From Betaproteobacteria bacterium (lineage in GTDB: Bacteria > Pseudomonadota > Gammaproteobacteria > Burkholderiales > Ga0077523), in the NCBI GenBank assembly GCA_016125475.1, contig WGLR01000010.1, positions 62,001 through 126,000 on the forward strand: a DNA stretch of 64,000 nt. Reading direction: 5' to 3'. The position numbers were made by a program, and so were the translations under genes. Below the pieces are notes generated by a model. That model was given only the letters and a program-made list of their open reading frames with translations. It did not search any database and was not told where the DNA came from. Every line of letters starts with the position of its first letter. Within the stretch, counting starts at the first letter, position 1. Positions 37,482-44,856 of this stretch are shown here, one piece after another.

Positions 37482-38224
37482 GAATCACCTCCCCGATCGC
37501 GCCGTCGCAGGTAGTCCTGCAGACCCAGACGCGGAGCCGGTTTCGGTGGAGCCGGCGACGGCTGGCGTGCAGCAGACATCCGCACCTCGACGTGCCCGAT
37601 CGTGATCGTGATCGGCGGCGGGGCGGGTGCCGTCATGCCGGTCGGCGCGGTGGTTTCGCGGGCTCCCGCCGGTGTCGCGAGGTGCGCCCGGTCACCGCGA
37701 TCGTGGGTGAGCGGTACGGCATCGGGGCGTGATTCGTCCGCGACGGGGGCGGCCGTGCGTGCCCGACCGGATGTCCGGAGCGGGATCACGCTTGCGCGGC
37801 CCGGCGCGGCCGTGGCGTCGGCCAGCGGGGCATCGGGGTGCGGACCACGCGTTCCCGTCGCCGTCGGTGCATCGCGCACCGACCGGGACTCGCGGGCGGC
37901 TGGCCTCGTTTCCGTCTGCGTCGAGGCGTCCGGACGCCCATCGGTGGTCGTCGCGGGCACGAAGGCGGCGGACCGTGGCGCTGCCGTCGCCGCGCTTCCG
38001 TCCGGACCCGTCCTGTCCGGCGCGGCGTCCGCGGGCGGGCGAACCGCCCCGGGGGCAGTGGACTCGCGCCGGGACATGTCGGGAACGGAGAATCGTGGAC
38101 GGTCGTCCCGAACAGCCGGTTCCTCGCCGGACGCGACCGGCTCGAATCGCGCGCGCGGACGCGGACGAAGCGTCTGGTCCGGGGAGAGCGATCGTTGCAG
38201 GAGCCGGGAGAGAAAATCGGTCAC
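37478..38224 (-). CDS. Pro/Ala-rich disordered eCIS protein with a conserved C-terminal motif (248 aa)
   Basis: A low-complexity protein. A short helix (TDFLSRLLQRSL) starts it, about 170 residues of Pro, Ala, Arg, Thr and Asp follow, and the end carries ITITIGHVEVRMSA, a proline stretch and LGLQDYLRRRDRGG. A small protein ending in a short IGxxEVR strand and a DYLRRR-like tail is often found beside the DUF4255 gene in eCIS operons. It may bind the tail terminator or sheath through that tail. The GTG at 38224 was chosen by its position 13 bp after the upstream stop. Its stop overlaps the terminator gene as ATGA. Confidence 0.65.
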   Translation of the reverse strand: MTDFLSRLLQRSLSPDQTLRPRPRARFEPVASGEEPAVRDDRPRFSVPDMSRRESTAPGAVRPPADAAPDRTGPDGSAATAAPRSAAFVPATTTDGRPDASTQTETRPAARESRSVRDAPTATGTRGPHPDAPLADATAAPGRASVIPLRTSGRARTAAPVADESRPDAVPLTHDRGDRAHLATPAGARETTAPTGMTAPAPPPITITIGHVEVRMSAARQPSPAPPKPAPRLGLQDYLRRRDRGGDS

Positions 38225-38237
38225 GGTGGCCGTCCGC

Positions 38238-38960
38238 TCAGTCGTGCGCGAGGTAGTACTGCCTGCGCGAAGGCGGGAGCGCGAGAATCTGGTCCTCCGA
38301 CCACCCGTAGCGGGATGCGAGGAGGTGGACGGCATCCATCAGCTCGCGGGCGTGTCCGCGAAGCCCGGCCGCGACGTACGCCGCGATGTCGAAGGGCACG
38401 GACCACGCGTGCGCGCAATCGCTGCACTGCAGCGCGACCTCGACGTCCGCGTCCGGCTGGGTCGCGGCGAGCCGGGCGATCGCGGCGGCGGCGACCGCAG
38501 CGGGAATGCGGTCGGGCGTCTGCGCTTCGCCGGCGAGCAGGGCTTCCTCGACGAGCCTCTCGAAGAGCGCGCGGTGCGCGGCAGCCGGGTCCCCGATCAT
38601 GGCCACCGCGAGCAGATCCCGGCTGGCCGGGGCGCGCAGCGTGACGCGCCAGGCTCCGTGCGAGGTCTCGACACGCCCGTGACGCCGCGCGTCGGCTTGC
38701 GGCAGGTCGTCGAGCCGGAAATCCACGTCCAGCGACGTGCGGCACGCCGGGCACTCGCTCACGCACCGGACCACCGGGCCGAACATGACGTGCTGCAGCG
38801 CCAAGAGCTGCCGGTCGCGCTCGGCGACGGGCAGGGTCGCGACCAGCGCCTCGTCCGCGTGCGATGCGGCGGCCGCGATCGCGACGGCCGCGCGGCAGGG
38901 GTCGACCGACCCCACGCGGTCGACGACCTCCAGCACCGTGCGCGCGTCGAGGGCGTGCAT
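38238..38960 (-). CDS. Zinc-ribbon baseplate-related protein (240 aa)
   Basis: Two CxxC pairs (C70/C73 in SECPAC and C179/C182 in QCSDC), one in each half, suggest a zinc ribbon closing over the middle of the chain. Helical segments dominate elsewhere. The C-terminus (RELMDAVHLLASRYGWSEDQILALPPSRRQYYL) resembles the ending of T4-like baseplate hub assembly proteins found after the tube gene in eCIS loci. That relation is tentative. The ATG overlaps the TAA of the tube gene by one base. Much of the longer upstream frame is a shadow of the tube gene. Confidence 0.65.
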   Translation of the reverse strand: MHALDARTVLEVVDRVGSVDPCRAAVAIAAAASHADEALVATLPVAERDRQLLALQHVMFGPVVRCVSECPACRTSLDVDFRLDDLPQADARRHGRVETSHGAWRVTLRAPASRDLLAVAMIGDPAAAHRALFERLVEEALLAGEAQTPDRIPAAVAAAAIARLAATQPDADVEVALQCSDCAHAWSVPFDIAAYVAAGLRGHARELMDAVHLLASRYGWSEDQILALPPSRRQYYLAHD

Positions 38961-39487
38961 TACGCCGCGGGCTCCGTGAAGGTGGGCTCGGACGGTTCGG
39001 TCACCTCGTAGTCGCGTTCCCAGCCCTCGTTCTCGAGCTTGAGCGTCTGGATCGCGACCGCGTTCGCGTTCGCGTCGAGATCCGGCAGGGCCTGGTACTC
39101 CGACACCCAGCACCGGTAGATGCGGTAGGAGATCGCGAGCTGGCCGGCCTCGTTGTACATCTCGATGATGACGTCCTTGCGGAAGTCCTTGAGCGAGACC
39201 TCTGCGCCGAGGCCCGAGCCGAAGTTCCACACCTTGTTCGCCCACTTCTCGAACTCCGGGTCGTGCGTGACGCCCCGCTCGAGCGTGATCGCCTCGTACT
39301 TGGTGCGTCCGGGCGACTTGCGCGACGTGCTCGGGTCGCCTCCCTCGCGGTGCTCCACCACCTCGGTGGTGCGCTTGAGCGCGCTCACCTTGGACACACC
39401 CGCCACGTAGCGGCCGTCCCACTTCACGCGGAACTTGAAGTTCTTGTACGGATCGAACCGTCCCACATTCACACTGAACTGGGCCAT
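38960..39487 (-). CDS. Inner tube protein, T4 gp19-like (175 aa)
   Basis: The start FSVNVGRFDPYKNFKFRVKWDGRYVAGVSKVSALKRTTEVVEHREGGDPS is the standard gp19/Afp1 tube-subunit pattern. ITLERGVTHDPEFEKWANKVWNFG follows. Subunits stack as hexamers to make the channel that is driven into the target. Only one tube paralogue is present, whereas Afp has two (Afp1 and Afp5). It lies 10 bp after the sheath gene. Confidence 0.93.
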   Translation of the reverse strand: MAQFSVNVGRFDPYKNFKFRVKWDGRYVAGVSKVSALKRTTEVVEHREGGDPSTSRKSPGRTKYEAITLERGVTHDPEFEKWANKVWNFGSGLGAEVSLKDFRKDVIIEMYNEAGQLAISYRIYRCWVSEYQALPDLDANANAVAIQTLKLENEGWERDYEVTEPSEPTFTEPAA

Positions 39488-39497
39488 CGCGCGTCTC

Positions 39498-41039
39498 CTA
39501 TGCCTGGTTCTGTCCAGCGAGCTGCTGGATCCGGATCACCACGAATTCCGCGGGCTTGAGCGGCGCGAAGCCGACGAGGATGTTCACGACCCCGCGATTG
39601 CGATCGTCCTGCGTGGTCGTTTCCGCGTCGCACTTCACGAGATACGCCTCGCGCGGGGTGGACCCCTGGAACGCCCCCTGGCGGAAGAGGTTCTGCATGA
39701 ACGCGCCGACGTTCAGGCGGATCTGCGCCCAGAGGGGTTCGTCGTTGGGTTCGAACACGACCCACTGCGTGCCGCGGAACAGGCTCTCCTCGATGTAGAG
39801 CGCGAGTCGCCGGACCGGCACGTACTTCCACTGGTCCGCGAGCCGGTCCGCGCCGCGCATCGTGCGTGCGCCCCACACGACGCGCCCCACGCCGTCGAAG
39901 GACCGCAGGCAGTTGATGCCGAGCGGGTTCAGCTCGCCGTTCTCGGCGTCGGTGAGGCGCACGGAGAAGTCGGCCGCGCCGAGCAGGGTCGCCTCGATGC
40001 CTGCCGGTGCCTTCCAGACGCCGCGGTTCGCATCGGTTCTCGCGACGACGCCGGCGACTGCCCCACACGGGGCAAACGTCGCGGGCCGATTTCCCCGGAG
40101 CGGGTCGAGCGCGACGATCCGGGGAAAGTAGAGCATCGCGTTCTCGTCGCGCGCGAGGCCGAAACCGGAACCGTCGACGCCGTTGGTCGAATCCTGGGGC
40201 GCGTCCTTGTCGTTCCAGCCCGCGGGCGGATCCACGACGAGCATGGCTCGGCGGGTCCTGCAGTACGCGAGCGCCGAGGTCCACGTCGCGCCGGAAGGAT
40301 CCTGCGGATCGGCGGACAGGGGATCGTAGTGGTACGGCGGGATGCACAGCAGATTGAACAGGTCGGCGTCGTCGAGCGCGTGGATGCCGGCCTTCGGCGT
40401 CGCGGAGATCACCTGGGTATCCCCCACGTTCGCGCCGTCCCCGCCGGATACGGCGCTCGCGGAGACCGGGCCCGTGGTGGCATCGGGTCGCGAAGCAGGC
40501 GCGGTGCCCTGGACATCGACGAGATTCGATTCGTCGCGAAGCACCCGGGCGACGTGACGCGGGCTCGTGGTGGACGTCGAGAGATTGCGGTGGAACTCTT
40601 CCGCGCCCGTTCCGGTATCGACCACCTTGAGGTTGTACAGCGCGGTGTCCGTCGGGTCGGCCGTCTGGTAGTCGACTTCCGCGGTCAGCCTGCGGCCCCA
40701 TTCGCCCGGATCGGCGGCCTCGAGCGTGAGCGTGCCGGCGCCGGCGGGCAGCGCGAGCGTCGCGCGCGTCGCACCGTTGTGGACGCGCACGATGAGGGCG
40801 TCGCGGCCGCCGTTCAGGAAATACTGCTGCACCGCGTACGACAGCGGGCTGTTTTCCCAGAGGCCTCCGAAGCGCTGCGCGAAGTCGGCGAAGCCGTGGA
40901 TCATCGTGGCGGTGTCCGCGGGTCCGCGACGCGTGCGTCCGACGAACGCGGTGATCGAGGTACCCACGCCCGTGATCGTGCGCACGGCGCTCGGCAACTC
41001 CTCGATGTACACGCCCGGATAGGTGAGGGTGACAGGCAT
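39498..41039 (-). CDS. Contractile tail sheath protein (513 aa)
   Basis: The N-terminus TYPGVYIEELPSAVRTITGVGTSITAFVGRTRRGP is the canonical sheath start. The C-terminal domain has WGARTMRGADRLADQWKYVPVRRLALYIEESLFRGTQWVVFEPND and ends FVVIRIQQLAG, the strands that interlock neighbouring subunits. An AAGGAG ribosome site precedes the ATG by 8 bases. Only one sheath gene is present, compared with three in Afp, which implies a homopolymeric sheath. Confidence 0.95.
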   Translation of the reverse strand: MPVTLTYPGVYIEELPSAVRTITGVGTSITAFVGRTRRGPADTATMIHGFADFAQRFGGLWENSPLSYAVQQYFLNGGRDALIVRVHNGATRATLALPAGAGTLTLEAADPGEWGRRLTAEVDYQTADPTDTALYNLKVVDTGTGAEEFHRNLSTSTTSPRHVARVLRDESNLVDVQGTAPASRPDATTGPVSASAVSGGDGANVGDTQVISATPKAGIHALDDADLFNLLCIPPYHYDPLSADPQDPSGATWTSALAYCRTRRAMLVVDPPAGWNDKDAPQDSTNGVDGSGFGLARDENAMLYFPRIVALDPLRGNRPATFAPCGAVAGVVARTDANRGVWKAPAGIEATLLGAADFSVRLTDAENGELNPLGINCLRSFDGVGRVVWGARTMRGADRLADQWKYVPVRRLALYIEESLFRGTQWVVFEPNDEPLWAQIRLNVGAFMQNLFRQGAFQGSTPREAYLVKCDAETTTQDDRNRGVVNILVGFAPLKPAEFVVIRIQQLAGQNQA

Positions 41040-41063
41040 GGCAGCGTCTCCTTGGGGTTGCGT

Positions 41064-41477
41064 TCAGGGCGTCGCGTCGCGTGCGACGAGGATCTCGATC
41101 GACGCCTTCTTCGTCGCGTCTCCCGCGGTGTGCGTGTTCCGGAGCTTCAGCTGCGTGGGGTCGACGCCGCCGAAGAGCACGAACGCGCCGCCGAGGAAGA
41201 ACTGGGGCTCGGTGAGTGCGATCTCGTCCGAGTCCGTCGTGCCGTCGCTCGCAACGAGGGTGAGTTCGGGGCCGTAGAGACTCGACTTGATCAGCATGAG
41301 GCGCATCTGCGCAGCCGGGCCCGGCTGCAGGTCGACGGTCACGGCGGACGCGCCTGCACCGCCGGGATCCACCGTGACGTCGACTTTCTCGTAGGCCTCG
41401 ACCGTCGCGGAACGGGTCACGCTCACCTGTGGGCCGCCGGAGACCTGGACGCTCATTCCGTATGTGACGCTCGCCAT
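41064..41477 (-). CDS. Hypothetical beta-rich eCIS protein (137 aa)
   Basis: A strand-rich sequence without a recognised domain. It starts SVTYGMSVQVSGGPQVSVTRSATVEAYEKVDVTV and has RLMLIKSSLYGPELTLVASD and GGAFVLFGGVDPTQLKLRN. A jelly-roll-like structural protein is suggested by alternating hydrophobic residues. It lies 24 bp upstream of the sheath gene and is the second gene of the operon. It may be a sheath-associated or capping protein; no family assignment is possible from sequence alone. Confidence 0.65.
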   Translation of the reverse strand: MASVTYGMSVQVSGGPQVSVTRSATVEAYEKVDVTVDPGGAGASAVTVDLQPGPAAQMRLMLIKSSLYGPELTLVASDGTTDSDEIALTEPQFFLGGAFVLFGGVDPTQLKLRNTHTAGDATKKASIEILVARDATP

Positions 41478-41519
41478 GTGGGCAATCTCCTCGATGGATG
41501 CTGTGCGCGGTCTCCCCCC

Positions 41520-41807
41520 TCAGGGGAGACCCCCGTAGATCTCCGTTCCGTCCGAGAGCACGCGGCGACGCAGTCGCCGTTCCCGGGCGAGGCGTTCCAC
41601 GCAGATCAGCACGGCTTCGGGCGTGGCGTCCGCGAGTCGCGCCGGCAGCCACCAGGTCCGGATTCCCTCGACCGTGTCTGCCGCCTGCGGATGGACACGC
41701 ACGTAGCCGAGAATCGATTCCGCGAGTGCATCGAGGCCGTTCGGGTCGTCTTCCGGCATTTCCCAACGTCTCCGTCGGAGAACGAACGTCCCTCGTGCAA
41801 TGACCAT
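41520..41807 (-). CDS. First eCIS operon gene, small winged-helix-like protein (95 aa)
   Basis: From MPEDDPNGLDALAESILGYVRVHPQAADTVEGIRTWWLP the rest looks like a small winged helix: three helices, then RLARERRLRRRVLSDGTEIYGG, where the last strands would form the wing. The second ATG, 16 codons downstream (41759), could be the true start. DNA binding is possible but unproven, since eCIS loci also use winged-helix folds in structural roles. It lies 42 bp before the next gene and 244 bp after the sigma-54 activator gene. Confidence 0.6.
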   Translation of the reverse strand: MVIARGTFVLRRRRWEMPEDDPNGLDALAESILGYVRVHPQAADTVEGIRTWWLPARLADATPEAVLICVERLARERRLRRRVLSDGTEIYGGLP

Positions 41808-41872
41808 GCCGTGTGGATGCCTTTGCTAACGCCATGATCTTCAGCGCAAATGTTCACGGGCATCGGGGAGGC

Positions 41873-41888
41873 GGGTCATCCCTGACCC
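41873..41888. promoter_or_regulatory. Palindrome upstream of the eCIS operon
   Basis: GGGTCA and TGACCC are separated by four bases, 66-81 bp upstream of the first eCIS gene start. It may be an operator or activator site. No -24/-12 element with correct spacing was found by eye between it and the gene. Confidence 0.3.
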
Positions 41889-42051
41889 GGCGCCGGCCCC
41901 CCGGGCCTGCATGCAACCTCCGGATTTGGCGAAGTCTTTCCTTCGGCGGATCGGGCAGGCCGGGGTGGGGCGGAAACGACCCACCTGCAGGCACGGTGGA
42001 GACCGGGCGGGAGACGGGTCGGAACGGGAACGGAGGCCGCGCGACGGCGCG

Positions 42052-43035
42052 TCAGGGGCGGAACGAGTCGCGGTCGATGCCGTGCTTCTTGAGGAGCTTG
42101 CCCAGGGAGCGCCGCTCCTTGCCTGCGATGCGCGCCGCGACGCTCACGTTGCCCTCGGTACGGGACAGGAGTTCCGCGAGATAGCGCCGCTCGAACTCGT
42201 CGATCGCGCGGGCCTTGGCGCGGTTGAAGTCGGTTTCGCACGTGGCACCGGGGCCGGTGACGGGACTTGTCCGGGGCGGCGCCACGCCGGCGGGGGCGCG
42301 GATGCTGAGAGTCGGCCCGTCCGCGAGCAGTCCCTCGCGCAGGACGAGATTTTCGAGTTCGCGCACGTTTCCCGGCCAGGGGTAGCGACGGAACCAGTCC
42401 AGGGTCCCGGGATCGATGCGTTCCACGACCGTGCCGAAACGTGCGTTCGCACGCCCGAGGAAATGCCGGGCGAGCAGGGCGACGTCCTCGGGGCGCGCCC
42501 GCAGGGGCGGCAGTTCGAGATAGATCAGCTTGATCCGGTAGAGGAGATCCGCGCGGAATCCTCCGTCCTCCACGAGACGGGCCAGGTCACGATTGGAGGC
42601 CGTGACGATGCGCACGTCCGCGGCGCGGGTGCGGTGGGAGCCGAGCGGCCGATATTCCTGATCCTGCAGGAACCTGAGCAGCGACACCTGTCCCTTCGGG
42701 GAGAGCGCGTCCACCTCGTCGAGGAAGAGCGTGCCTCCGTGCGCAAGCGCGACGAGGCCGGTCTGGTCGTTCTTCGCGTCGGTGAAGGCACCCTTCGCGT
42801 GACCGAAGAGTTCGTTCTCGATCAGCGCGTCGGGCATGGCGCCGCAGTTGACCGGCACGAAGGGGCGATCCCGTCGCGCGCTCCGATAGTGGACCGCGCG
42901 CGCGGCGAGTTCCTTGCCCGTGCCGGTCTCGCCCTCGATCAGAACGGGGGCGTCGCACGATGCGATCCTCGTGATGAGCTGGTCTGCGGCACGGAATGCC
43001 GGCGAACGCCCGAGCATCGGGGTGGTTCTCCCCAT
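42052..43035 (-). CDS. Sigma-54-dependent activator at the head of the eCIS operon (327 aa)
   Basis: An AAA+ enhancer-binding protein. Walker A GETGTGKE is near residues 33-40. The sigma-54 contact loop reads GAFTDA (near 80-85) instead of GAFTGA. Walker B GGTLFLDEVDALS and RRYPWPGNVRELENL follow, and a Fis-type helix-turn-helix (EGNVSVAARIAGKERRSLGKLLKKHGID) closes the protein. There is no N-terminal receiver, PAS, GAF or FHA domain, so activity may depend on expression level or partner proteins. The start is uncertain: ATGs at 43035 and 43017 are both possible, the latter with GGGGAG upstream. It probably controls the eCIS operon 244 bp downstream. Confidence 0.88.
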   Translation of the reverse strand: MGRTTPMLGRSPAFRAADQLITRIASCDAPVLIEGETGTGKELAARAVHYRSARRDRPFVPVNCGAMPDALIENELFGHAKGAFTDAKNDQTGLVALAHGGTLFLDEVDALSPKGQVSLLRFLQDQEYRPLGSHRTRAADVRIVTASNRDLARLVEDGGFRADLLYRIKLIYLELPPLRARPEDVALLARHFLGRANARFGTVVERIDPGTLDWFRRYPWPGNVRELENLVLREGLLADGPTLSIRAPAGVAPPRTSPVTGPGATCETDFNRAKARAIDEFERRYLAELLSRTEGNVSVAARIAGKERRSLGKLLKKHGIDRDSFRP

Positions 43036-43252
43036 GACAGTGTGGACCGTCTTCCCGTGCACGAGTCGCCGGCCGGCGACACCCGGCAGCGATCCCCTGC
43101 ACGCCCGCGTCACGATGCTCCCCCGCGCAGCGACGCGCAATATGACGAAAGCTAGCCCATCGAAGTTCCCGGGTGCTTGCCCAATGTCAAGGTATCGATG
43201 CATCCGGCATGAACCGGTGCACGGAGCGACCCCGGATCACCGGTTTCCGGGG

Positions 43253-43864
43253 TCAGCCCTGCTGCGCCTTCCTGCGCTCGACGAGGGGTTGCGTGGCGTC
43301 GACCGGCATGCGGCCGCGATCGGGATCGATCTCGGCGAGGGGCGGCACCTCGCGCATGCTGCCGAGGCTGCGAATGGCGAGTTCCTGATAGGTCCGGGTG
43401 CCCTCGGACTTCCACGCGATCTCGTCGTCGGTGAGTTCGCGCAGCACGCGTGCAGGCACACCGGCCACGAGCGAGCGCGGCGGGATGATCATGCCTGCCT
43501 TCACGAACGCGGAGGCCGCGACGATGGACGATTCGCCCACGACGGCATTGTCCATGACGACCGCGTTCATGCCGACGAGCGCGTTGCGGCCGATCCGGCA
43601 GCCGTGCACGACCGCGCCGTGACCGATGTGGCCGTCGGGTTCGATGATCGTGTCCGTGCCCGGGAACCCGTGCATCACGCAGCCGTCCTGGACGTTCGCA
43701 CCTTCCTCGACGATGAGACGCCCGAAGTCGCCACGCAGGCTCGCGGTCGGCGCGATGTAGCAGCGCGGGCCGATGATCACGTCGCCGATGAGTACGGCGG
43801 TGGGATGGACATAGGAGGTGGCGTGCACCACGGGACGGATACCGTCGAGTTCGTAACAGGGCAT
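43253..43864 (-). CDS. paaY: PaaY-type hexapeptide-repeat thioesterase/carbonic-anhydrase-like protein
   Basis: A 203-residue left-handed beta-helix protein with hexapeptide repeats ([27 protein letters not shown]-type turns). The gamma-carbonic-anhydrase metal histidines appear in [10 protein letters not shown] and [13 protein letters not shown]. PaaY hydrolyses thioester by-products in the phenylacetate pathway. The length and the conserved [21 protein letters not shown] tail fit PaaY rather than generic hexapeptide transferases. It is divergent from paaG, with about 190 bp for both promoters. Confidence 0.85.
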   Translation of the reverse strand: MPCYELDGIRPVVHATSYVHPTAVLIGDVIIGPRCYIAPTASLRGDFGRLIVEEGANVQDGCVMHGFPGTDTIIEPDGHIGHGAVVHGCRIGRNALVGMNAVVMDNAVVGESSIVAASAFVKAGMIIPPRSLVAGVPARVLRELTDDEIAWKSEGTRTYQELAIRSLGSMREVPPLAEIDPDRGRMPVDATQPLVERRKAQQG

Positions 43865-43977
43865 GGGACGAGAAAGGGTGCCGGGCTGCGGATGGGGCGA
43901 TTGTAGGCCGGCAGACCGGGGTCCCGCACGTCGTGCCGACACGATCCGCGGCTGCCCGAGCGGCGGCACCCCGCAGC

Positions 43978-44006
43978 TTGTCTTTCGGGGGGCGTTCTTT
44001 TAGGCT
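43978..44006 (+). promoter_or_regulatory. Possible sigma-70 promoter for paaGHI
   Basis: TTGTCT (-35) and TAGGCT (-10) are separated by 17 bases, about 50 bp before the paaG start. Spacing is ideal but the -10 is a modest match. Confidence 0.35.
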
Positions 44007-44055
44007 CGCCCGGCCCGTGCTGCCGCGGCAGGCGGGTTTGCCGAGGAGGACGCGG

Positions 44056-44853
44056 GTGAGTGGCGGTTTCGAATTCATCGGCTTCACCGTCGAGCAGGGT
44101 GTCGCGACGATCACCCTGAACCGGCCGGGGAAGCTCAACAGTTTCAACGAGGCGATGCACGGCGAGCTGCGTCAGGCGCTCGCGCGGGTCCGGGATTCTG
44201 CCCAGGTGAAGGTGCTGATCCTGACTGGCGCGGGACGCGCGTTCTGCGCCGGACAGGACCTCGGGGAGCGCCGTGTGCCGCCGGGCGGCACGCCGGTCGA
44301 TCTGGGCGATTCCATCGAGCGCAACTACACGCCGCTCGTGCTCGGGCTGCGTGCGCTGCCCAAGCCGGTGATCGGCGCCGTGAATGGTGTCGCGGCGGGT
44401 GCGGGTGCGAATGTCGCGCTCGCGTGCGACGTCGTCGTCGCCGCGCGTTCGGCGAGTTTCGTTCAGCCTTTCGCGCGGCTCGGGCTGGTCCCAGACTGCG
44501 GGGGCACGCATTTCCTGGTCAGGCGCCTCGGGACGCAGCGTGCGCTCGGGCTGTCGTTATTCGGGGACAGCCTGTCGGCGGAACTCGCGGAGCAGTGGGG
44601 CCTGATCTGGAAGTGCGTCGACGACGACGCGCTCTCGGACACCGTGCGGCAGATGGCCCGGCAGCTCGCGGCAGGCCCCGCGCTCGGATACGCCCACACG
44701 AAGGCCGCCGTCTACGCCGCGGAACAGAACGCGCTCGCCGCACAGCTCGAACTCGAGCGCGACTATCAGCGGCAGCTCGGCTTTTCCCACGACTATCGCG
44801 AGGGCGTCGCGGCGTTCCTGGAACGCCGCCCCCCCAATTTCACCGGAGCATGA
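44056..44853 (+). CDS. paaG: Enoyl-CoA hydratase/isomerase PaaG
   Basis: A 265-residue crotonase-fold enzyme. PaaG isomerises ring-1,2-epoxyphenylacetyl-CoA to the oxepin form and acts again during beta-oxidation. The N-terminus has ATITLNRPGKLNSFNEAMHGEL. The oxyanion region shows GRAFCAGQDLGERR and VNGVAAGAGANVALACDVVVAA, and the PDCGGTHFLVRRLG motif is characteristic. The GTG start at 44056 follows GAGGAGGA. It is the first gene of a tight paaG-paaH-paaI unit, 3 bp before paaH. Confidence 0.9.
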   Translation: MSGGFEFIGFTVEQGVATITLNRPGKLNSFNEAMHGELRQALARVRDSAQVKVLILTGAGRAFCAGQDLGERRVPPGGTPVDLGDSIERNYTPLVLGLRALPKPVIGAVNGVAAGAGANVALACDVVVAARSASFVQPFARLGLVPDCGGTHFLVRRLGTQRALGLSLFGDSLSAELAEQWGLIWKCVDDDALSDTVRQMARQLAAGPALGYAHTKAAVYAAEQNALAAQLELERDYQRQLGFSHDYREGVAAFLERRPPNFTGA

Positions 44854-44856
44854 TGC

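Noticed and set aside
41808-42051. Sigma-54 -24/-12 element for the eCIS operon
   Set aside because: The best minus-strand candidates near 41830-41860 fail in spacing or in the invariant GG/GC positions, so none was called.
18668-43035. Prophage or type VI secretion system
   Set aside because: No capsid, terminase, portal, integrase or lysis genes for a prophage, and no TssJLM, ClpV or Hcp-type gene set for a T6SS; DUF6519, Pvc16-type and Afp15-type genes point to an eCIS.
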